Shown: positions 52,353 through 61,842, counted from the first letter of the stretch. The stretch is DNA of 64,000 nt from Bacteroidales bacterium KHT7 (GCA_900102385.1 FNBQ01000014.1:1-64000), one strand, 5' to 3'. A program made the numbers and translations. Notes: generated by a model from the sequence alone, not told the origin.

Positions 52353-54170
52353 ATGTTTAGCGAACAGATGAAAAGAACATATCTGATGTTTTTACTAACT
52401 ACTTCCCTATCTCTGCATGCACAGATGTCGGTGTTCGATGCCAACAAACCTGTTGGATTTGCCACCGTTGGAGGCGGAACAACCGGAGGAGAAGGAGGCG
52501 GTTGCATAACGGTTACATCGGCAGATGAACTGAAAAAGGCAATGAAAGGCAGCAATCCGGAGATAATCTACATTAAAGGCGAAATAAACACAGATGCACA
52601 GATTAGCATAAACAACGCAGCCAACAAAACCGTGATAGGACTTCCCGGCGCGGCTCTGACAAACCTCAAGCACAGCGACTCGAAAGATGAGACCGGAATT
52701 CTTGCGCTGAAATCGTGCAAGAACATTATTCTGCGCAACATTACGTTCAAGGCTTCGGGAGCGTACGATATTGACGGTCGCGACAATCTGTGGCTAAGCG
52801 GAACGACAAACTGCTGGATAGACCACTGCGACTTTCAGGACGGCGTTGACGGCAATCTGGATATATCAAACGCATCGGACAACATTTCGGTTACATGGTG
52901 CCGCTTCCGCTATCTTAAAGCGCCTTACAAGGGCGGCAGCGGCGGCTCGGACGACCATCGTTTCTCGTCGCTCATAGGAAGCAGCGACAAGAATGTTGCC
53001 GACACCGACAAGCTTAACGTAACATTCCAGTTCTGCTGGTGGGACGAAGGCTGCCGCGAGCGTATGCCGCGAGTAAGATTCGGCAAGATTCACATCATCA
53101 ACTGTCTGTATAACAGCTCGGTTGCAAACTACTGCATAGGCGCAGGACACAAGTCGAGCGTCTTTGTCGAAAGCACATCGTTCGTAAACATCAACTCAAA
53201 GAAAGGACCTTTTGCGCCTGCCGGCGAGATGGAAGAATGTGATTTTGAAAACTGCTCGTTCAGAAACACATCGGGCAACACCACCGGAACAGGAGCAGCC
53301 TTCATACCATCGGCTTTCTATGATTTGAAGCCAATCGACGCACTCGCTGCCGAAAATGCGATAAAAGACACACAATGTGGTGCAGGGGCTACCCTGAAAG
53401 TATCGGAAGGAAAGGGCGTAATAACCAAGGAAGGAAGCCACAACACATATCTGAAGGAAATAGTTCTCGACGGCAACAAGATTCCTGTGAGCCGAGGAAA
53501 ATTCGGCTATCAGGTGAAAGTGCCGTTCGACTACAAGGCAAGCAATCTTTCTGCCGAAGTGCTTGACACTCGCGCAAAGATTTCGGACTATGTTGTGCCA
53601 TCGCACATTCCGGGAATTGCCAGTTTCAAGGTAACGGCATTCAACGGAGATGTGGCATACTATGCCGTCGACATCACTCACCCATCATACGCAACGATTC
53701 AGAAGACATGGCAGACTTCCACCTTCAATGCCAATGTATTCGTGGCGGCAACGATGGACAAAGACAACTGGACCGTTCCCGAAGGAAAGAAATACTTCGA
53801 GAACACAAAAGAAATAAACGGAGAACTCTGCATAAACGGCGTTCCGTTTGAAGAAACAAGAGGACTTCACATCTCTGCACCAGCCAATAAAATCCGCTTA
53901 GACAAGCAGAAGAATGCCATTGTGCTGGCAAGCAACCGCTGTGCCGTTACAATTCCGCTGTGCGACAAGGGCGACATCATCAGCATAAAGCACATAACGG
54001 CATCGGTCGGCAAGGCGTGCGGATTCTCGGCTTCGAACACCCTCGAGGGCAGTTCGACAGAAACGACATCGAACGCCATGAGCACCTTTACCGTGAGCAG
54101 CGACGGCGATGTTACGCTGAAGCCTACGGGAAGCACAATTATCTACAGCATCAGCATTTTCCACCCATAA
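52353..54170 (+). CDS. secreted pectate lyase family 1
   Basis: A 605-residue protein; the ATG at 52353 has an A-rich leader, and the alternative at 52368 would give MKRTYLMF. A signal peptide ends near LHAQ. The N-terminal 340 residues are a PL1-type right-handed beta-helix: GFATVGGGTTGGEGGG, CWIDHCDF, DISNASDNISVTWCRF, and the Ca/substrate segment RERMPRVRFGKIHIINCLYN. The C-terminal 230 residues look like a beta-sandwich appendage. It cleaves polygalacturonate by beta-elimination, and together with GH53 and GH2 it points to pectin use. Confidence 0.9.
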   Translation: MFSEQMKRTYLMFLLTTSLSLHAQMSVFDANKPVGFATVGGGTTGGEGGGCITVTSADELKKAMKGSNPEIIYIKGEINTDAQISINNAANKTVIGLPGAALTNLKHSDSKDETGILALKSCKNIILRNITFKASGAYDIDGRDNLWLSGTTNCWIDHCDFQDGVDGNLDISNASDNISVTWCRFRYLKAPYKGGSGGSDDHRFSSLIGSSDKNVADTDKLNVTFQFCWWDEGCRERMPRVRFGKIHIINCLYNSSVANYCIGAGHKSSVFVESTSFVNINSKKGPFAPAGEMEECDFENCSFRNTSGNTTGTGAAFIPSAFYDLKPIDALAAENAIKDTQCGAGATLKVSEGKGVITKEGSHNTYLKEIVLDGNKIPVSRGKFGYQVKVPFDYKASNLSAEVLDTRAKISDYVVPSHIPGIASFKVTAFNGDVAYYAVDITHPSYATIQKTWQTSTFNANVFVAATMDKDNWTVPEGKKYFENTKEINGELCINGVPFEETRGLHISAPANKIRLDKQKNAIVLASNRCAVTIPLCDKGDIISIKHITASVGKACGFSASNTLEGSSTETTSNAMSTFTVSSDGDVTLKPTGSTIIYSISIFHP

Positions 54171-54176
54171 GACCAG

Positions 54177-54208
54177 AAGGCAGAGACGAAAAAGTTTCTG
54201 CCTTTTTT
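54177..54208 (+). terminator. intrinsic terminator of the pectate lyase gene
   Basis: AAGGCAGAGAC and GTTTCTGCCTTTTTT pair around GAAAAA, with T run. Confidence 0.8.
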
Positions 54209-54210
54209 CT

Positions 54211-54240
54211 TTTGTAAAGGCTTCGACTTTTGTATCTTTG
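54211..54240 (+). promoter_or_regulatory. promoter of the GH31 gene
   Basis: TTTG (54211-54214), 18 bp, TATCTTTG (54233-54240), 38 bp before the ATG at 54279. It starts just after the pectate lyase terminator. Confidence 0.6.
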
Positions 54241-54278
54241 CGCAGATTTTTATATACAAACAGCATTTTTTAATACGA

Positions 54279-56798
54279 ATGAAATATCTGATATTACTCG
54301 CCGCAACTGTATTTTGCAGTCAGGCGGCAACGGCACAGAAATTACACATCAAGTTTCTGAATGACAACGCGGTACGCATCCGCTATGCGTTCAGCGAAAC
54401 CGATTCGGCAAAGGACTACATCTATCTGCCGAATTCAGGCGAAGTAAAGTTCAAGAAATCGGCAAAAGACGAAACGGAAGTTTACAAGACAAAGGAGATG
54501 CAAGTCTTTGTAAACCAGCAGAGGAAAGCGGTCGAGATAAAGGACGCATCGGGCAAGACGGTTTTCTGCGCCGACAATCACAGCATCGAGAGAAACAGCA
54601 ACTTCGACTTCGAGACTTACACCTCGAAAGCCGAAATCAAGAACAAAGAAGGCGAATGTATCTTCGGACTCGGACAATTTCAGGACGGCTACCTTAACCT
54701 ACGCGGTCTGCCAAGACGCCTCACGCAAGTAAACACGCAAATAAGCATTCCGATGATTGTATCGAACAAAGGCTACGGACTTTTGTGGAATAACTACGGA
54801 TTGACGGACTTCAACAAACCCGAAAAATCAGTCAGACTCGAGAAACAATCGGGCGAAGGCAGCGAGGAAACCGTAAACATAACGACAACCGAGGGCGGAA
54901 AGACCGAAAAGAGAAGGAACAATCTTTTCGGCGGCGAGATTGAAGTTGAGAGCGACGGCAACTACGCTTTTCTGCTCGATGTTGGGCAGAACATGGCACG
55001 CCGCCACAATCTTTGCATCGACGGCGCGGAAGTGATAGAGATGCGCAACCTGTGGCTTCCGCCAACCGCTTCGGCAATAGTCAGCCTGAAGAAAGGCAGG
55101 CACAGACTCACAGCCGAACTGTCGGACGGCGACAAGCCAGAAGTCTTCTTCGCCAAAGTCTCAGACAAGACAGTCTTTTCATCGCCAGTTTCGCAAGGCG
55201 CAGACTACACCGTTTTCGTTGGCAGTCCAGAGAAGGTCGTGAGCACATTCCGAAAGGTATCGGGCAACACGCCGATGCTTCCGCTGTGGGCATTCGGATA
55301 CATCCACTGCCGCGAACGCTTCCACTCGCAGAACGAGATTCTTGAGAACGCAAACCGATTCCGCAACGAAAACCTGCCAGCCGACGTGATTGTGCAGGAC
55401 TGGCAATATTGGGGCGGCAACGGATGGAACTCGATGACATTCGACTCTGCCAACTATCCCGACCCGAGACTTCTCACCGACTCGCTTCACCGCATGAATT
55501 TCAGGCTGATGCTCTCGGTATGGTCAAAGATTGACAAGAACTCGCTTGTTGGCAAAGAGATGTCGCAGAAAGGCTTCTACATTCCGCAAACCGACTGGAT
55601 TGACTTCTTCAATCCCGAGGCTGCCGCCGAATACTGGAAGAATTTCTCGTCGCGACTGCTTCCGCTTGGCATCGACGCTTGGTGGCAAGATGCAACCGAG
55701 CCCGAGAACGACGACCTGAGAGGCAGAATGGTGGGCAACGGCAAGATTCACGGCGACGAATACCGCAACCTCTACCCTCTCTTGGTAAACAAAACCGTTT
55801 TCGAAGGATTGTCGGAAGATGCGCCTAACCAGCGCGCCATGATTCTTACGCGATGCGGATTTCCGGGCATTCAGCGATACAGTTCGGCGATGTGGTCGGG
55901 CGATGTGGGCAACAACTGGGAGACGCTGAAACGCCAGATTACTGCCGGACTTGGCATTCAGGCTGCCGGAATGCCGTGGTGGACCTACGATGCCGGCGGA
56001 TTCTTCCGCCCTGCCAACCAATATTCCGACGAGGATTACAAGCAGCGCATGATGCGTTGGATTCAACTTTCTGTATATCTGCCACTTATGCGCGTTCACG
56101 GATATATGTCCGACACCGAGCCTTGGCATTATGGCAAAAATATTCAGGACTTAATAGACATCAGCCTGACAGAGCGTTACAGACTTCTGCCTTACATTTA
56201 TTCGAATGCCGCCGAAGTCAGTTTTTCAGGTTCTGTGATGATGCGTCCGCTGGTTTTCGACTTCGGCAACGACAGCGAGGCGATGAAGGAAAAGTACGAA
56301 TTTATGTGCGGCAAATCGCTGCTCGTCTGCCCCGTAACCGAGCCGAATATCGAGCAGATGGACGTCTATCTGCCAGAGAGCGAAGGCGGTTGGTTCGATT
56401 TCAAGACGAAAGCCAAACTACGCGGCGGACAGAAAACGAGCGTTAAGATTTCGGAAGCCGCGATTCCTGTTTTTGCCAAGGGCGGAAGCATTGTTCCGTA
56501 CGGCGAGCCAAAGCAGTTTGCCGCACAGAAATCTGCCGAGCCGCTCGAAATAATCGTCTTTCCGGGAGCAGATGCCGAATTTACGCTATACGAGGACGAC
56601 GGCACATCGCTCGACTATCAGAAAGGCGGATTTTCGAAAATCACCTTCACTTGGAACGAAAACGCCAAGAGGCTGACAATCTCGAAGCGCGAAGGCTCTT
56701 TCGGCACAGACGAGGCACGGAAATTCAAGATTTCTGTTGTCGGAAAAGACAGCCGCACGGTAGATTACAACGACAAGAGAATCAGCATCGACTTCTGA
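54279..56798 (+). CDS. secreted GH31 alpha-glycosidase (alpha-glucosidase/xylosidase) with PA14-like insert
   Basis: An 839-residue enzyme with a signal peptide (cleavage near TAQ-KL). The N-terminal beta-sandwich is interrupted at about 205-320 by a PA14-like insert (NLFGGEIEVESDGNYAFLL, RHNLCIDGAEVIEM). The GH31 barrel has DAWWQDATEPENDD with nucleophile Asp471 and MWSGDVGNNW with acid Asp542, then RPLVFDF and GGSIVPYGE in the C-terminal sheets. The PA14 insert is known from the xyloglucan alpha-xylosidase BoGH31A, so alpha-xylosidase is as likely as alpha-glucosidase. A bidirectional terminator lies behind. Confidence 0.9.
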   Translation: MKYLILLAATVFCSQAATAQKLHIKFLNDNAVRIRYAFSETDSAKDYIYLPNSGEVKFKKSAKDETEVYKTKEMQVFVNQQRKAVEIKDASGKTVFCADNHSIERNSNFDFETYTSKAEIKNKEGECIFGLGQFQDGYLNLRGLPRRLTQVNTQISIPMIVSNKGYGLLWNNYGLTDFNKPEKSVRLEKQSGEGSEETVNITTTEGGKTEKRRNNLFGGEIEVESDGNYAFLLDVGQNMARRHNLCIDGAEVIEMRNLWLPPTASAIVSLKKGRHRLTAELSDGDKPEVFFAKVSDKTVFSSPVSQGADYTVFVGSPEKVVSTFRKVSGNTPMLPLWAFGYIHCRERFHSQNEILENANRFRNENLPADVIVQDWQYWGGNGWNSMTFDSANYPDPRLLTDSLHRMNFRLMLSVWSKIDKNSLVGKEMSQKGFYIPQTDWIDFFNPEAAAEYWKNFSSRLLPLGIDAWWQDATEPENDDLRGRMVGNGKIHGDEYRNLYPLLVNKTVFEGLSEDAPNQRAMILTRCGFPGIQRYSSAMWSGDVGNNWETLKRQITAGLGIQAAGMPWWTYDAGGFFRPANQYSDEDYKQRMMRWIQLSVYLPLMRVHGYMSDTEPWHYGKNIQDLIDISLTERYRLLPYIYSNAAEVSFSGSVMMRPLVFDFGNDSEAMKEKYEFMCGKSLLVCPVTEPNIEQMDVYLPESEGGWFDFKTKAKLRGGQKTSVKISEAAIPVFAKGGSIVPYGEPKQFAAQKSAEPLEIIVFPGADAEFTLYEDDGTSLDYQKGGFSKITFTWNENAKRLTISKREGSFGTDEARKFKISVVGKDSRTVDYNDKRISIDF

Positions 56799-56811
56799 TT
56801 TTATAAGGCAA

Positions 56812-56852
56812 AAAAAGGGAGAATCCACCATCTGCGGACTCTCCCTTTTTTT
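56812..56852. terminator. bidirectional terminator between GH31 and the MuiA-like gene
   Basis: AAAAAGGGAGAATCC and GGACTCTCCCTTTTT form the stem around ACCATCTGC (two mismatches), with A and T runs on both sides. Confidence 0.85.
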
Positions 56853-56869
56853 GTTGTCTATGTTATGGC

Positions 56870-58756
56870 TTACTCAACCGTAAAGCCGTATGTCTTCGGA
56901 TACTTAACCTCGTAACTGAATCTCAGAACCTTCTTCTCTTGCGGAGCAAGTTTCAGTTTCCATGTAAGTTTGCCTTTCTCGGCATCGACTTCCGCACCGC
57001 CATTATCGGTAAGTTCAGACTTGATGTCAGAGTATTTTGGAAGCGGATACTGGTCAACCACATCAACCTCGACAGATGCGTTTTTGTTGTTTCTGACCGT
57101 AATCTCTACGCACTTTACGACCTTTACCGACGAGCCGAAAATTCTCTTTGATGTCAAGTCCTTCACCTCCTGACGCTTTACGGCAATATCCTTGTCGCGG
57201 CCAACCGAGATTGGATATTTGTCTTCAGAAAAATCTGGAGATATCACGCACTCGCCCTGATATACGTTGTCGAGATAGACATAGGCATTTCCCTTCAGCA
57301 GCGGATATTGCGAGATGTCCTTCAAATCGGCAAGCAGATACACATCTTTCGATGTTCGCGGCATACAACTGAAGCGATAATCGGCATCTATGTTGTATGT
57401 AAGCATTGACACGTCATAGACCTTGTCGTCGCTCGGAACAGTGTAAGGCACATCTATCTCAAATTCGGTAGATGTCTGAGTGTTTGACAGTTCAAGAGGC
57501 ACTTTTTTCTCAGGTTCTTCCTTTCTGGAAGATTTCGTTTTACTTTTTACCGAGACAACAGAACCTGTCAAAGACATCTTCTTTTGAACACCATAACCAA
57601 CAACTACGACCTCGTCCAAATGTGCCTCATCCTCTTCCAAAGCAATATGCATATTTTCGTAAGGAGCGACAGTGCTCGGTTTGTAACCGATATAGTTGAA
57701 AGACAGTTTGTTCTTGAGATCTGTCATCTCCAATTTAAACTTACCATTCATATCAGTAACAGTACCGTTGTTTGTTTTTTCTTCTACAACGTTTGCACCA
57801 ATTATCGGTTCGTTAGTCTGGTCTACAACTATTCCATATACGAGTTTAGACTGAGGCGGTCCCCATTTCTTTACTGAATTGTTCTTTCTTGAAGCCGGCA
57901 GATACATTGGCTGGAATTCAGGCGCAGCGTTGCCCTCGGAAGGGTCGCCGGTAGAGATGGTGAGTCTGACAGCGTTCCAGTCCTCGGTTGTCTTCTGCTT
58001 GATGTGCGCGCCATAGACCAACTTAATCGGCTGGTCTACGGCATCAGCCCTCACCTCGTAGAATGGTTCCCAACTTGCGCTGAATACGATGTAACTCATA
58101 GTTACAGGAACATTGGTTAGTGCCACATCCGATGATACGATGAGTTTCACGCGGCTGTCCCTTTTCTGAATATCCTTCTGATTGTTCTCCTTCTCCTGAG
58201 TCAGACGCAGGATTTCGCCCGTGTACTTCCTTATCTTCTTGTCAATACTAATTTTCTTGGTTGCATTTCCGCTGAGTTCTCGCTTGTAATAATCGGCCAT
58301 CGCCTTCAATTCGGCTGTAGTTGCACCGTTTCTGCCGCCAACAACCTTGTTTGCCTTAATGAGGTCTTCTTCTTCGTTGATGATATCCATCTGTGCACGG
58401 AAGAATGCGAGCGAATCCTTCAACATCTCAAGACGCTTGCCACTGGTCGTGCTCTGTTTCTGCGCCTTTTCGTTGTCGACAACTGTCTCTTCGTGCTTTA
58501 CCGATAGAATCTTAACATTCTTGTTAGAGATGCCAATACGCAGGGTATTTGGGTCGAGTTCGGTACTCAAGCCATTCAGATACAGGGTGTTGTTTCCTTT
58601 CTGAAGGTTCAGGCTTCCTTTTCGGGTTACCATAGCGCCGTTGCGGTAAACGGTAATGTCCTTGATTTTTGTCTTCACATTTTGCGCAACTGCATCCATC
58701 GCAACCAGAGGCAGCAGGCAAAAAATCAGTTTTGCTAGAATAAATTTAGGTTTCAT
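56870..58756 (-). CDS. MuiA/DUF4139 family protein with embedded SusC-like N-terminal segment
   Basis: A 628-residue secreted protein (signal peptide ends near AVAQ). Residues 26-300 are the MuiA N-terminal part with a coiled coil (about 100-200) and IVFSASWEPFYEVRADAVDQP; residues 415-628 are the DUF4139 C-terminal half (SMLTYNIDADYRFSC, GSSVKVVKCVEI, WKLKLAPQEKKVLRFSYEV). Between them, at about 304-403, sits a segment that is SusC-like: VYGIVVDQTNEPIIGANV (CarboxypepD_reg), NGTVTDMNGKF, LSFNYIGY, and the Ton box DEVVVVGYGVQKK followed by LTGSVVSVK. The role is unknown. Confidence 0.85.
   Translation of the reverse strand: MKPKFILAKLIFCLLPLVAMDAVAQNVKTKIKDITVYRNGAMVTRKGSLNLQKGNNTLYLNGLSTELDPNTLRIGISNKNVKILSVKHEETVVDNEKAQKQSTTSGKRLEMLKDSLAFFRAQMDIINEEEDLIKANKVVGGRNGATTAELKAMADYYKRELSGNATKKISIDKKIRKYTGEILRLTQEKENNQKDIQKRDSRVKLIVSSDVALTNVPVTMSYIVFSASWEPFYEVRADAVDQPIKLVYGAHIKQKTTEDWNAVRLTISTGDPSEGNAAPEFQPMYLPASRKNNSVKKWGPPQSKLVYGIVVDQTNEPIIGANVVEEKTNNGTVTDMNGKFKLEMTDLKNKLSFNYIGYKPSTVAPYENMHIALEEDEAHLDEVVVVGYGVQKKMSLTGSVVSVKSKTKSSRKEEPEKKVPLELSNTQTSTEFEIDVPYTVPSDDKVYDVSMLTYNIDADYRFSCMPRTSKDVYLLADLKDISQYPLLKGNAYVYLDNVYQGECVISPDFSEDKYPISVGRDKDIAVKRQEVKDLTSKRIFGSSVKVVKCVEITVRNNKNASVEVDVVDQYPLPKYSDIKSELTDNGGAEVDAEKGKLTWKLKLAPQEKKVLRFSYEVKYPKTYGFTVE
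57548..57850 (-). other. SusC-type CarboxypepD_reg + Ton box insert within the MuiA-like gene
   Basis: The coding stretch for about residues 303-403, read in frame with the host gene. It carries the beta-sandwich start VYGIVVDQTNEPIIGANV, then FNYIGYKP, and the Ton box DEVVVVGYGVQ. In SusC proteins this precedes the plug; here the frame returns to DUF4139 about ten residues after the first plug strand. Confidence 0.8.
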
Positions 58757-58922
58757 CTGTTTTGGTTTGAAAAAATTATAGCTATTGCAAAGATAAATAT
58801 TTAGTTTGAAATAGCTACTGCTTTACTTTCAAAAAAAAAGAATATTATTGCAACGATTTTGAAATCCGGAATTACGAATTGACTCTATTCTTAATTCAGA
58901 ATTCAAAACTGAAAATCGAGAG

Positions 58923-58975
58923 ACAATTAACAGTTGACAATTGACAATTCATAATTCATAATTCAAAATTGATAG
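58923..58975 (+). repeat. AT-rich TTGAC/AATTCA-word element next to array 3
   Basis: Near-tandem words CAGTTGACAATTGACAATTC and ATAATTCATAATTCAAAATT. It precedes array 3 by about 60 bp in the same relative orientation as at the other two arrays. The nearby 58870-58920 has more AATTC words. Confidence 0.45.
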
Positions 58976-59035
58976 TTCTGGATATATAGCGAACAATTAT
59001 TGGCGTAAATATCCTTTTTGGAAACACAAAATAGT

Positions 59036-59277
59036 GACAAGGTACATCCAAGATATATCCAAGATATATGCAATGTATATGCAAGGTATATGTAGGGTAT
59101 ATGTTGGCTATATGTTAGCTATATGTTAGCTATATGTTAGCTATATGTTGGCTATATGTTCCCTATATGTTCCCTATATGTTCCCTATATGTTGGCTATA
59201 TGTTCCCTATATGTTCCCTATATGTTGGCTATATGTTCCCTATATGTTGGCTATATGCAGGGTATATCAAAGGTTGG
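59036..59277 (+). repeat. tandem array, 11-bp period (array 3)
   Basis: Twenty-two units of exactly 11 bp, 242 bp with no indel. The first, GACAAGGTACA, is like array 1 units; the rest end in TATA: TCCAAGATATA x2, TGCAATGTATA, TGCAAGGTATA, TGTAGGGTATA, then mixtures of TGTTGGCTATA, TGTTAGCTATA (x3) and TGTTCCCTATA (x6). The core AAGGTA is the same as in arrays 1 and 2, but TACG has become TATA. It is more homogeneous than the other two, so it may be the youngest. It lies between divergent genes. Confidence 0.95.
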
Positions 59278-59430
59278 TGATGAATAGGTCGAAAATCTTC
59301 CTTTCCGCGCTCATCCTATTGTCGCTTACAACCGAAGGGGGTTCGGACGGCAAATTTGGCTGAACGGGCATTTGATTCCCAATAAAAAAAGCCTCCATTC
59401 GTCACAAAACAGCGCAGATTATCCCAGATT

Positions 59431-59462
59431 TTTGGCGATACCCGCAAATACACATACCTTTG
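59431..59462 (+). promoter_or_regulatory. promoter of the S41 peptidase operon
   Basis: TTTG (59431-59434), exactly 20 bp, TACCTTTG (59455-59462), 19 bp before the ATG at 59482. The 59278-59430 stretch holds nothing else I can name. Confidence 0.75.
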
Positions 59463-59481
59463 CGGTCGAATACTAAAAAAT

Positions 59482-60993
59482 ATGATGAGAACAATAGTAA
59501 CATTTGCCCTGTTCGTGGCGACACTCGTAAATGCACAGGGGTTCGAGGCGCAAAACGGTTATATATCCAAGCAAGACAGTCTGCTTCAGGATTACGACTA
59601 TTTCTTCAGTCAATTGGAGCAGATACACCCCGATCCCTATAGCGCTTTTGGAGGGAAGGATGGGTTTGGCAAGGCCGTGAAGCAATTGAGAGATGAGCTG
59701 GTCAACCGCAACTCTTTGACACTTAACGAGATGCAGATAGAAGTAACCAAACTGATATCCGCACTCCACGACGAACATACTTATATAGGGTATGATAAAG
59801 CGCCAAAGAAAGTAGAAGACCAATGGGTTCCACTAAAATTTAAGGTGATTCCAGATGGCATCATCGTAAACGGATACACTCCAGAACTGAAGTCCTTGAA
59901 GGGAGCGATGTTGTGCGAGGTGGAAGGTGAGCCATTAAAATCGGTACTTAATCGCCTCGACAAACTTGTTGTTTCTGAGAATCGCTATGGACTAATGGGT
60001 AAAGCATGCAGAAACATTGGCAACACCAACATTCTGCGACAAATATTCCCTACATTCAATAAAGAACAGGTTTCAATGAAGTTCCGCATGGCTAATGGCA
60101 AGGATACGCTCGTCAGTCTTCCCTTCTACCCCAATGGTCCGTTTTGGGAAAACATTGTATGGACATCTACTGATGAACGTTTTCCTCATAAGAACTTCGA
60201 ATACCGCTTTGTAGATGACAGCAAACAAACGATGGTGATGTGCATCAACTCAGTGGTGAGTGCCGACATACCAAATCTCGAAAGTTACGGTCTGAAATCG
60301 GATGTGATTGTGGCTGATGTCTTTGCCAAGATGTTGCGTGAGATGAAGGCTGTTAATAGTCCTCGTCTCATCATAGACCTGCGCGGCAATCACGGTGGTT
60401 GGACAATGATTATGTATGCTGCATTGTACGAGCTCTACGGCAAACGTTTAATGGATACCGACTTAGACATGCACTTTGCCACCAAAGTATCGGACGGTTG
60501 GCTCAAAAAGTACAATACCACTTTAGAACAGGTCAATCAGGATAGAGGCACATCGCTGAAAATGAGCGATTTCATTGAACAATCATCAAACATCGACAGT
60601 TTCGACTGGTTTATGTGTGCCGACATGAACATTATCAAAGCACAAGACGGCGAGCCCATCTACACACCAGAAGAAATCTATGTGGTTACCGACGTGCAAA
60701 CCTTCAGTTCTGCTTTCCATACCGCTTATATGCTGCGGAAGATGGGAGCCAAGGTGGTAGGCGTACCTTCCGGGCAGGCACCCAACACATTCATGGAAGT
60801 TACACGATTCAAGTTGCCGAATACCGGTCTTGATTGCTCTGCCTCTAACTCCCTGCAGAGTTGCTTTCCCACAGATCATCCTATGGCAAAGACTTTCACT
60901 CCAGACATTCAACTGTCGTATGATGACTATCGCCAGTTCGACTTCAGTAAGGATGCAGAATTATTGTTTATCGAAAAGCTAAAAACAAAATGA
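59482..60993 (+). CDS. secreted S41 family peptidase (tail-specific protease-like)
   Basis: A 503-residue protein with a signal peptide (cleavage near VNAQ). The N-terminal domain has LEQIHPDPYSAFGGKDGF and ALHDEHTYIGYD, typical of S41 proteins from Bacteroidetes. The tail-specific protease domain begins near 290: RLIIDLRGNHGGW, then VVTDVQTFSSAFHTAYMLRKMGAKVVG with the serine nucleophile among Ser409/Ser410. There is no clear PDZ domain. It is the first gene of the accessory operon and overlaps the SDR gene by 4 bp. Confidence 0.8.
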   Translation: MMRTIVTFALFVATLVNAQGFEAQNGYISKQDSLLQDYDYFFSQLEQIHPDPYSAFGGKDGFGKAVKQLRDELVNRNSLTLNEMQIEVTKLISALHDEHTYIGYDKAPKKVEDQWVPLKFKVIPDGIIVNGYTPELKSLKGAMLCEVEGEPLKSVLNRLDKLVVSENRYGLMGKACRNIGNTNILRQIFPTFNKEQVSMKFRMANGKDTLVSLPFYPNGPFWENIVWTSTDERFPHKNFEYRFVDDSKQTMVMCINSVVSADIPNLESYGLKSDVIVADVFAKMLREMKAVNSPRLIIDLRGNHGGWTMIMYAALYELYGKRLMDTDLDMHFATKVSDGWLKKYNTTLEQVNQDRGTSLKMSDFIEQSSNIDSFDWFMCADMNIIKAQDGEPIYTPEEIYVVTDVQTFSSAFHTAYMLRKMGAKVVGVPSGQAPNTFMEVTRFKLPNTGLDCSASNSLQSCFPTDHPMAKTFTPDIQLSYDDYRQFDFSKDAELLFIEKLKTK

Positions 60994-61757
60994 AAAAACT
61001 TATGAACAAAATTGTATTGATAACAGGTGCAACAAGCGGGATAGGACTCGCCTGTGCAAGGAAGTTCGCCGAGAATAACGACAAGGTGATATTGACTGGC
61101 AGAAACGAGCAGCGACTGTCGGAGATTCGTAAGGAACTGGAGGCAAAGGGTGCAAACGTGCTGACGCTGGCCTTCGATGTGAGAGACCGCGAAAAGGCAG
61201 CAAAGTATATCCGGGAGTTGCCGGCAGGATGGCAGGAGATTGACGTTCTAGTAAACAATGCCGGCTTGGCACTGGGACTGGAATCCGAGTATGAGGGCAA
61301 TCTCGACGACTGGGAAACGATGATTGACACGAACATTAAGGGCTTGCTCACCATGACGCGCCTCGTGGTTCCTGGCATGGTGGAGCGCAATCGCGGACAC
61401 ATCATCAACGTCGGCTCTATAGCTGGCGATGCTGCCTACGCCGGCGGCAATGTTTATTGCGCCACAAAAGCAGCCGTAAAAGCGCTCTCAGATGGTCTGC
61501 GCATCGACGTAGCCAATACCGCTATCCGCGTGACGAACCTGAAGCCCGGACTCGTGGAGACTAATTTCAGCAACGTGCGTTTCAAGGGTGATGAAGAGCG
61601 TGCGAAGAAACTCTACACAGGCATCAAGCCTCTGACTGGTGACGATATAGCCGATGTTGCCGTTTTTGCCGCCAACGCCCCCGAGCACGTACAAATTGCC
61701 GAGGTGCTGATTCTGGCCACCCATCAGGCCAGCGGTAGCGTCATTGTCAGGAAATAA
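60990..61757 (+). CDS. SDR family NAD(P)-dependent oxidoreductase (YdfG-like)
   Basis: A 255-residue dehydrogenase. The cofactor loop is ITGATSGIGLACA, the catalytic residues are in INVGSIAGDAAYAGGNVYCATKAAVKAL (Ser, Tyr, Lys), and NAGLALG is the family's NNAG motif. It resembles 3-hydroxy acid dehydrogenase YdfG. The start at 60990 overlaps the upstream stop (ATGA); the ATG at 61002 is an alternative. Confidence 0.9.
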   Translation: MKKLMNKIVLITGATSGIGLACARKFAENNDKVILTGRNEQRLSEIRKELEAKGANVLTLAFDVRDREKAAKYIRELPAGWQEIDVLVNNAGLALGLESEYEGNLDDWETMIDTNIKGLLTMTRLVVPGMVERNRGHIINVGSIAGDAAYAGGNVYCATKAAVKALSDGLRIDVANTAIRVTNLKPGLVETNFSNVRFKGDEERAKKLYTGIKPLTGDDIADVAVFAANAPEHVQIAEVLILATHQASGSVIVRK

Positions 61758-61842
61758 GATGTACCCCAGAACAGACGAAGGTGTCTCTGTTCAAATGGAG
61801 ATGCAAGGAACAATTTGAAACATTTACAAACAAGAAATTAAA

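Noticed and set aside
59145-59363. Open frame encoding an 11-residue repeat rich in YMFPICWLYVP
   Set aside because: It is produced by the 11-bp array: three units make 33 bp, or 11 codons, so any frame without a stop gives an 11-residue repeat. It has no start or promoter context and no other support.
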